Part shown: positions 5,970 through 10,775 of the stretch, piece after piece
Numbering within the stretch: position 1 is the first letter of the stretch
Layout of the letters: each line of letters opens with the position of its first letter
Assembly: GCA_902803185.1 (NCBI GenBank)
Contig: CADCOV010000179.1
Location: 1 to 10,775 of the forward strand
Direction: 5' to 3'
DNA length: 10,775 nt
From: an uncultured Eubacteriales bacterium
GTDB taxonomy: Bacteria; Bacillota; Clostridia; Peptostreptococcales; Anaerovoracaceae
Notes under the pieces: model-generated
The model's database searches: none
What the model saw: only the letters and a program-made list of their open reading frames with translations
Told to the model about the DNA's origin: nothing
Program-made: the position numbers and the translations under genes

Positions 5970-8618
5970 ATGAGCGAACTGAAACGCACACAGCTCTATG
6001 ATGCCCACGTGGCGGCGGGAGCGACGATGGTGGACTTCGGCGGCTGGGAGATGCCGATCCAGTACCCGACCGGCATTGTGGCCGAGCATCTGTACACCAG
6101 AAGCTTCTGCTCCCTGTTCGACGTTTCCCACATGGGACGGCTGCTGGTGGAGGGACCGGAAAGAGTCGCCTTCCTGCAGCACGTGCTGACCAGCAACGTG
6201 GACGCCCTGGAGCTGAACGAGGCGCAGTACTGCATCATCCCGGCGGAGGACGGCAGCGCCGTCGACGACGCCTATCTGTACCGCTTTGAGGAGGACCGCT
6301 TCCTGCTGGTGGTGAACGCCGCCAACACCGAGAAGGACCTCGTCCACCTCATGGCCATCGTCAAGGACTACGACTGCACCATCACCAACATCTCCGCGGA
6401 CTGGGCTTCCATCGCCGTGCAGGGACCGAAGAGCAAGGAGCTCCTGATGGTCCTCTCCGGCGGCGAGCAGCTCACCGAGCCGATGAAGAACGCTTTGAAC
6501 ACCATCGACCTGGAGGGCCATACGGTCCGCATCTCCAAGACCGGCTACACCGGCGAGCCGATCGGCTACGAGGTCTTCGTGAAGACGGAGGACACCGTCT
6601 GGCTGTGGGACCGCCTGATCGAGCTGGGCGCCAAGCCGGCGGGCCTGGGCGCCAGAGACACCCTGCGCCTGGAGGCGGGCATGCCGCTCTACGGCCACGA
6701 GATGGGCGTGGACGCGGACGGAAAGAACATGCCGATCTTCGCCGTCTCCCTGGCCAAGTTCGCCGTCAGCTTCGCGGCGCAGAAGGGCGATTTCGTCGGC
6801 CGCGCTGCCCTCGAGAAGCAGTATGAGGCCTTCAAGAAGATCCAGAACAGGGACTTCTCCTCCATCGAAGACCTGCCGAGGAGCATCCGCCCGATCGCGC
6901 TGATCGAGAGAGGCGTCATGAGAGCCGGCATGCCGGTCTACAAGGACGGCAAGCAGGTCGGCTGGATCACCAGCGGCACCATGGTCCCGTACTATGAGGT
7001 CGAGGGCGAGGGCCTGGAGGGCGTCATCACCGAGAAGAGCGGCAAGCGCGCCATCGGCACCTGCTACATCGACAGCGACATCCTGACGGACGACGTGGTC
7101 GAGGTCGACATCCGCGGCAAGAGGATCAAAGCCGCCATCGCCGCCCGCCACATGAGCGTCATGGCGCCGCCGTACGCGAGACCGCTGCTCTACGGCAAGG
7201 AGCTCGCCAAGAAGCCGGTCTCCGAGGAGCCGGCCGAGAAGAGGGCCATCGACCTTCTGAAGAGGGCCGAGGACAACCACCTCTGGAGACAGAAGAACTG
7301 CATCAACCTGATCCCGTCGGAGAACACCCCGAGCCGGGCCGTGCAGCTGTTCTGCTCCTCCGATCCTTCCTGCCGCTACGCGGAGCACAAGAAGGTCATC
7401 TCCTTCTACGACAAGGACATCTTCTATTACCAGGGCACCAAGTTCATCGACGAGGTGGAGCGCCTGGCGGTGGAAGAGCTGAAGAAATACTTCGGCTGCA
7501 GCGAGGTGGAGACCCGCGTCATCAGCGGCCAGATGTCCAACATGGCGGTCTTCTCCGCTTTGATGGACTACAAGAACCGCCTGGACCGCAAGCATGAGGC
7601 GAAGCGCCTGGGCTACGTGCTGAACAACCACATCATCAAGGGCGGCCACCTGTCCGCACAGCCGATGGGCGCCTTCCACGACTACATCGCCATCGATCCG
7701 GTGACCGAGCGCAACGCCGTGGTCAACTTCCCGGTCTGCAAGGACAACATCTTTAAGATCGACGTGGAGGAGACCAAGAAGGTCATCGAGAGATACCGTC
7801 CGGAGTTCATCATCTTCGGTAAGAGCATGGTGCTCCACAAGGAGCCGGTGGCGGCGATCCGCAAGTTCGTCGACGAGCAGAAGATCCCGACCACGATCAT
7901 GTACGACATGGCCCACGTCCTTGGCCTCGTGGGACCGCACTTCCAGCAGCCGTTCGAAGAGGGCGCCGAGATCGTCACCGGTGCCACCCACAAGACCTTC
8001 TTCGGCCCGCAGAGGGGCGTCATCGCCGTCAACTACAAGGAGACGGACGCCAAGTACGAGCTGTGGGAGACCATCGAGCGCAGGACCTTCCCGGGCAGCG
8101 TCTCCAACCACCACCTGGGCACCCAGCTGGGACTGCTGATGGCGGCCTACGAGATGAACACCTTCAAGGACGAGTACCAGAAGAACGTGATCGAGAACGC
8201 CAAGCACTTCGCGAAGGCGCTGAAGGCAGAGGGTCTGGACGTCGCGGGCGATCCGGCCATCGATTACACCGAGACCCACCAGGTCATCGTCTCCGTCGGC
8301 TATGCGGCGGGCGCTGACATCGCGGAGCGCCTCGAGCAGAACAACATCATCGTCAACTACCAGGCGACCCCGGACGAGGAGGGCTTCACCGCCTCCGGCG
8401 CACTCCGTATGGGCGTCAACGAGATGACCCGCTTCGGTTTCGAGAAGGAGGACTTCACGAAGCTGGCGGCTTTGATGGCGGACTGCATCCTGAGGAACAA
8501 GGACGTCTCCGAGGACGTGGCGAAGCTGAGAAGCGAGCACACCGAGATGAAGTACTGCTTCTCCGACGCCGCTTTCAACGAGGCCCTCGAGGAGTTCGCC
8601 GGCAAGATCGGTTTTTAA
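5970..8618 (+). CDS. gcvT: Fusion of glycine cleavage T-protein and serine hydroxymethyltransferase-like enzyme
   Basis: One uninterrupted 882-residue protein with two enzymes. Residues about 1-411 are aminomethyltransferase GcvT: MVDFGGWEMPIQY, the catalytic-region acidic pair Asp99-Asp100 in AVDDAYLY, KTGYTGEPIGYEVF, GLGARDTLRLEAGMPLYGHE, KGDFVGRAAL and GWITSGTMVP. It releases ammonia from the H-protein-bound aminomethyl group and makes methylene-tetrahydrofolate. After a charged linker (about 412-425), residues about 426-882 resemble SHMT (GlyA), a PLP enzyme interconverting serine and glycine: LIPSEN, Tyr470-Ala-Glu472, GGHLS, Asp646-Met-Ala-His649, the PLP lysine Lys675 in ATHKTFFGP, and substrate-carboxylate Arg813. 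Several SHMT loops are altered. ATG 5970 is chosen because AAGGAGGA (5958-5965) precedes it and the T-protein N-terminus then has normal length; an in-frame TTG at 5931 lies in the terminator T-run. First gene of the riboswitch-controlled operon. Confidence 0.95.
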   Translation: MSELKRTQLYDAHVAAGATMVDFGGWEMPIQYPTGIVAEHLYTRSFCSLFDVSHMGRLLVEGPERVAFLQHVLTSNVDALELNEAQYCIIPAEDGSAVDDAYLYRFEEDRFLLVVNAANTEKDLVHLMAIVKDYDCTITNISADWASIAVQGPKSKELLMVLSGGEQLTEPMKNALNTIDLEGHTVRISKTGYTGEPIGYEVFVKTEDTVWLWDRLIELGAKPAGLGARDTLRLEAGMPLYGHEMGVDADGKNMPIFAVSLAKFAVSFAAQKGDFVGRAALEKQYEAFKKIQNRDFSSIEDLPRSIRPIALIERGVMRAGMPVYKDGKQVGWITSGTMVPYYEVEGEGLEGVITEKSGKRAIGTCYIDSDILTDDVVEVDIRGKRIKAAIAARHMSVMAPPYARPLLYGKELAKKPVSEEPAEKRAIDLLKRAEDNHLWRQKNCINLIPSENTPSRAVQLFCSSDPSCRYAEHKKVISFYDKDIFYYQGTKFIDEVERLAVEELKKYFGCSEVETRVISGQMSNMAVFSALMDYKNRLDRKHEAKRLGYVLNNHIIKGGHLSAQPMGAFHDYIAIDPVTERNAVVNFPVCKDNIFKIDVEETKKVIERYRPEFIIFGKSMVLHKEPVAAIRKFVDEQKIPTTIMYDMAHVLGLVGPHFQQPFEEGAEIVTGATHKTFFGPQRGVIAVNYKETDAKYELWETIERRTFPGSVSNHHLGTQLGLLMAAYEMNTFKDEYQKNVIENAKHFAKALKAEGLDVAGDPAIDYTETHQVIVSVGYAAGADIAERLEQNNIIVNYQATPDEEGFTASGALRMGVNEMTRFGFEKEDFTKLAALMADCILRNKDVSEDVAKLRSEHTEMKYCFSDAAFNEALEEFAGKIGF

Positions 8619-8663
8619 CAGGCACTTTAAGAATAGATCATCTTTTTACAACGGAGGTAAATC

Positions 8664-9041
8664 ATGAATTATCCAGCTGAACTCAAGTATTCCGAATCCC
8701 ACGAGTGGGTCCGCATGGAAGACGGCATCGCCGTCGTCGGCATCTCTGACTTTGCCCAGGACGCGCTGGGTGACGTCGTCTTCGTCAACCTGCCTGAGGT
8801 GGGCGACGAGGCTGTCGCCGCCGAGGCCTTCGGCGACGTCGAATCCGTCAAAGCGGTCAGCGACCTGATCAGCCCGGTCACCGGCACCGTCTGCGCCATC
8901 AACGAAGAGCTGCTGGACGCCCCGGAACTGCTGAACCAGGATCCGTACGAAGCCTGGATCATCAAAGTCGAGAACGTCACTGAGACCGAGGATCTGATGG
9001 ACGCAGCTGCCTATGAGGAGTTCTGCGCCAACCAGGAGTGA
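8664..9041 (+). CDS. gcvH: Glycine cleavage system H-protein
   Basis: The lipoyl carrier of the glycine cleavage system, shuttling the aminomethyl group from P-protein to T-protein and then being reoxidised by L-protein. At 125 residues it has normal family length. Landmarks are YSESHEWVRMEDG near the N-terminus, GISDFAQDALGDVVFVNLPEVG, and the lipoylation site ESVKAVSD with the modified Lys63, followed by SPVTGTV and NQDPYEAWIIKV. GGAGG at 8653-8657 gives six-base spacing to the ATG. It follows the fusion gene by 45 bases with no terminator, so it belongs to the same transcript. The lipoylation genes and L-protein are not in the window. Confidence 0.98.
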   Translation: MNYPAELKYSESHEWVRMEDGIAVVGISDFAQDALGDVVFVNLPEVGDEAVAAEAFGDVESVKAVSDLISPVTGTVCAINEELLDAPELLNQDPYEAWIIKVENVTETEDLMDAAAYEEFCANQE

Positions 9042-9061
9042 TCGGAAGGAGAGAGATCCGC

Positions 9062-10375
9062 ATGAGCTATGTACCATCCACCGGCGAACAGCGCCGGGAG
9101 ATGCTCGAGGCCGTCGGGGTCAAGGACTATCGTGACCTGTACCGCGACGTGCCGGCGGAGATGTATCTGGACCACCCGCTCAACATCCCTTCCGGGATGA
9201 GCGAGCTGGAGGTGAGCCGGGCGGTCAGCGCGATGGCGGCGAAGAACGTCGTATTCCCGACGGTCCTCCGCGGCGCCGGCGCCTATGACCACTACATCCC
9301 GAGCATCGTCAAGTCCGTCGTCTCCAAGGAGGAGTTCCTGACGGCATACACCCCGTATCAGGCGGAGATGAGCCAGGGCGTGCTCCAGTCCATCTTCGAG
9401 TATCAGACCATGATCTGCGAGCTGACCGGCATGGACGTCTCCAACGCGTCCATGTACGACGGCGCGGAGGCGGCCGCCGAGGCTGCGTCCATGTGCCGCG
9501 ACCGCAAGCGCAAGGTCACCCTGGTCAGCGCCGCGGCGCACCCGGATACGATCAATACCATCCGCACCTACTGCTACGGCATCGGCGAAGAGATGCGCGT
9601 CGTCCCGATGAAGGACGGCAGGACCGACGCCGAGGCCCTCAAGGAGATGCTGGGCGCGGACGTGGCGTCCTTCTACGTGCAGCAGCCGAACTTCTTCGGC
9701 CAGCTGGAGGACGCGAAGGCCTTGGGCGAACTGGTCCACGAGGCCGGCGCCATGTACGTGATGGGCGTGAACCCGATCTCCCTGGGGATCATGAAGAGCC
9801 CGGCGGAGTGCGGCGCGGACGTCGCCGTCGGCGAGGGCCAGCCTCTGGGCATGCCGCTGAGCTACGGCGGCCCGTACCTGGGCTTCATGGCCACCACCTC
9901 CAAGCACATGAGAAAGCTCCCGGGCCGCATCGTCGGTGAGACCGTCGATGACGAGGGAAGAAGGGCCTATGTCCTCTCCCTGCAGGCGAGAGAGCAGCAC
10001 ATCCGCCGCGAGAAGGCCAGCAGCAACATCTGCTCCAACGAGGCGCTGTGCGCGCTGACCGCCGGCGTCTACATGGCGGCGATGGGGCCTTCCGGCCTCG
10101 CGGAGGCGGCCCGCCAGTCCATGGCGAAGGCCCACTATCTCTGCAGGGAGCTCACCGCCATCGAGGGCGTGGAGCCGGTCTTTGACGGTCCGTTCTTCCA
10201 CGAGTTCGTCACCACCCTGCCGAAGCAGGACGAGGTGCTGGCGGCCCTGGAGAAGGCGGGCATCCTGGGCGGCCTCCCTGTGAAGGAGGGCGTGCTCTGG
10301 TGCGCCACCGAAAAGGTGAGCCGCGATGAGCTGGACAAGGCGGTCCGGATCGTAAAGGAGGTGCTGGCGAAATGA
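9062..10375 (+). CDS. gcvPA: Glycine dehydrogenase (decarboxylating), subunit 1
   Basis: The alpha subunit of the two-subunit P-protein, corresponding to the N-terminal half of single-chain GcvP. With GcvPB it decarboxylates glycine and loads the aminomethyl group on H-protein. The 437-residue length is normal. Characteristic stretches are YVPSTGEQRREML at the N-terminus, GAGAYDHYIPSIV, LTAYTPYQAEMSQGVLQSIFEYQTMI, MDVSNASMYDGAEAAAEA, the region with GEGQPLGMPLSYGGPYLGFMA, and RREKASSNICSNEAL. The start at 9062 has AAGGAGAG at 9046-9053. An in-frame GTG at 9038 overlaps the gcvH stop and would add eight residues absent from the family. The stop overlaps the gcvPB start by four bases, fitting equal synthesis of the two subunits. 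Confidence 0.98.
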   Translation: MSYVPSTGEQRREMLEAVGVKDYRDLYRDVPAEMYLDHPLNIPSGMSELEVSRAVSAMAAKNVVFPTVLRGAGAYDHYIPSIVKSVVSKEEFLTAYTPYQAEMSQGVLQSIFEYQTMICELTGMDVSNASMYDGAEAAAEAASMCRDRKRKVTLVSAAAHPDTINTIRTYCYGIGEEMRVVPMKDGRTDAEALKEMLGADVASFYVQQPNFFGQLEDAKALGELVHEAGAMYVMGVNPISLGIMKSPAECGADVAVGEGQPLGMPLSYGGPYLGFMATTSKHMRKLPGRIVGETVDDEGRRAYVLSLQAREQHIRREKASSNICSNEALCALTAGVYMAAMGPSGLAEAARQSMAKAHYLCRELTAIEGVEPVFDGPFFHEFVTTLPKQDEVLAALEKAGILGGLPVKEGVLWCATEKVSRDELDKAVRIVKEVLAK

Positions 10376-10775
10376 AACTGATCTTCGAGAGAAGCGTTTC
10401 CGGCAGGCACCTCGACCTGCTGCCGGCCTGCGACGTGGAGTACGCGGCGCTGCCGGAGGAATTCGTCCGCGAGGAGGCCCCTGCGCTCCCTGAGATGAGC
10501 GAGGTCGACCTCTCCCGCCACTATTCCGAACTGAACACCCAGGTGCACGGCGTGAACTCCGGCTGCTATCCGCTGGGTTCCTGCACCATGAAGTACAACC
10601 CTCGCGTGGACGAGGACATGGCGGCCCTGCCGGGCTTCGCCAACATCCACCCGCTGGCCCCGGCTTATGCCGTCGAGGGATGCGAGGAGGTCCTTTCCAC
10701 CGCGAAGCAGTATCTCTGTGAGATCACCGGCATGGACGACATGACCTTCCAGCCGGCGGCGGGCGCCCACGGCGA
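10372..10775 (+). CDS. gcvPB: Glycine dehydrogenase (decarboxylating), subunit 2 (3'-truncated)
   Basis: The beta subunit of P-protein, which carries the PLP cofactor in this family. Only the first 134 codons are inside the window; the rest, including the PLP lysine, lies beyond. The visible part begins MKLIFERSVSGRHLDLLP and contains SRHYSELNTQVHGVNSG, the signature YPLGSCTMKYNPR (about residues 66-78), and the start of the QPAAGAHGE region, all typical of GcvPB. The ATG overlaps the gcvPA stop (ATGA at 10372-10375), indicating translational coupling; GGAGG of the preceding sequence AAAGGAGGTGC serves as ribosome binding site. The frame was read directly from the sequence and stays open to the window end. 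Confidence 0.97.
   Translation, partial: MKLIFERSVSGRHLDLLPACDVEYAALPEEFVREEAPALPEMSEVDLSRHYSELNTQVHGVNSGCYPLGSCTMKYNPRVDEDMAALPGFANIHPLAPAYAVEGCEEVLSTAKQYLCEITGMDDMTFQPAAGAHG

Noticed and set aside
9038..9061. GTG start for gcvPA at 9038
   Set aside because: It overlaps the end of gcvH and places the ribosome binding site inside the gene; the family N-terminus begins at ATG 9062.
640..10770. Very long minus-strand reading frames, for example 640-2043, 2040-4334, 3545-5311, 5871-8540 and 9011-10201
   Set aside because: They lie opposite clearly identified + strand genes, have low-complexity Arg/His/Gly/Gln-rich translations without domains, and are the expected shadow frames of GC-rich coding DNA.

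Overview
The window reads as a stretch of chromosome from a GC-rich, anaerobic, Clostridia-like member of the Bacillota, probably uncultured and possibly gut-associated. The clues are the split glycine decarboxylase (separate GcvPA and GcvPB), typical bacterial lipoprotein signal peptides, a TM1266-type regulator of the iron-only hydrogenase system, strong AGGAGG-type ribosome binding sites, and a glycine riboswitch with an intrinsic terminator. Phylum is inferred from gene content, not from a marker tree. All genes lie on the + strand; the long minus-strand reading frames are shadows caused by high GC.

Layout: (1) 1-597 is the C-terminal glutaminase domain of CTP synthase (pyrG), cut by the window start. 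(2) 682-2055 encodes a secreted lipoprotein of the serpin family (serine protease inhibitor). (3) 2066-2235 holds a good promoter, then a leader with strong hairpins that ends in an intrinsic terminator. This attenuator-like leader precedes a three-gene ABC importer of the iron-complex/cobalamin (FecBCD/BtuCDF) class: binding lipoprotein (2292-3479), FecCD permease (3525-4535) and ATPase (4532-5332). A strong hairpin separates the binding-protein and permease genes. (4) 5350-5598, 17 bases after the ATPase, encodes a small ACT-like regulator of the TM1266 family. (5) 5721-5932 is a tandem glycine riboswitch plus terminator. (6) 5970-10775 is a glycine cleavage operon: a GcvT-serine hydroxymethyltransferase fusion, gcvH, gcvPA, and gcvPB, which runs off the window.

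How they work together: the riboswitch senses glycine and most likely turns the operon on. P-protein (GcvPA/GcvPB), lipoylated H-protein and T-protein convert glycine to CO2, ammonia and methylene-tetrahydrofolate. The SHMT domain fused to T-protein can combine that methylene group with a second glycine to make serine. The importer next to a hydrogenase-system regulator suggests uptake of iron or another metal complex connected with hydrogenase metabolism; this is inference from neighbourhood.

The items most worth a second look are the GcvT-SHMT fusion with its divergent SHMT half, the unrecognised attenuator leader before the ABC importer, the importer/TM1266 pairing, and the second glycine aptamer, which departs from consensus. 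I saw no mobile elements, CRISPR arrays, tRNA or rRNA genes.
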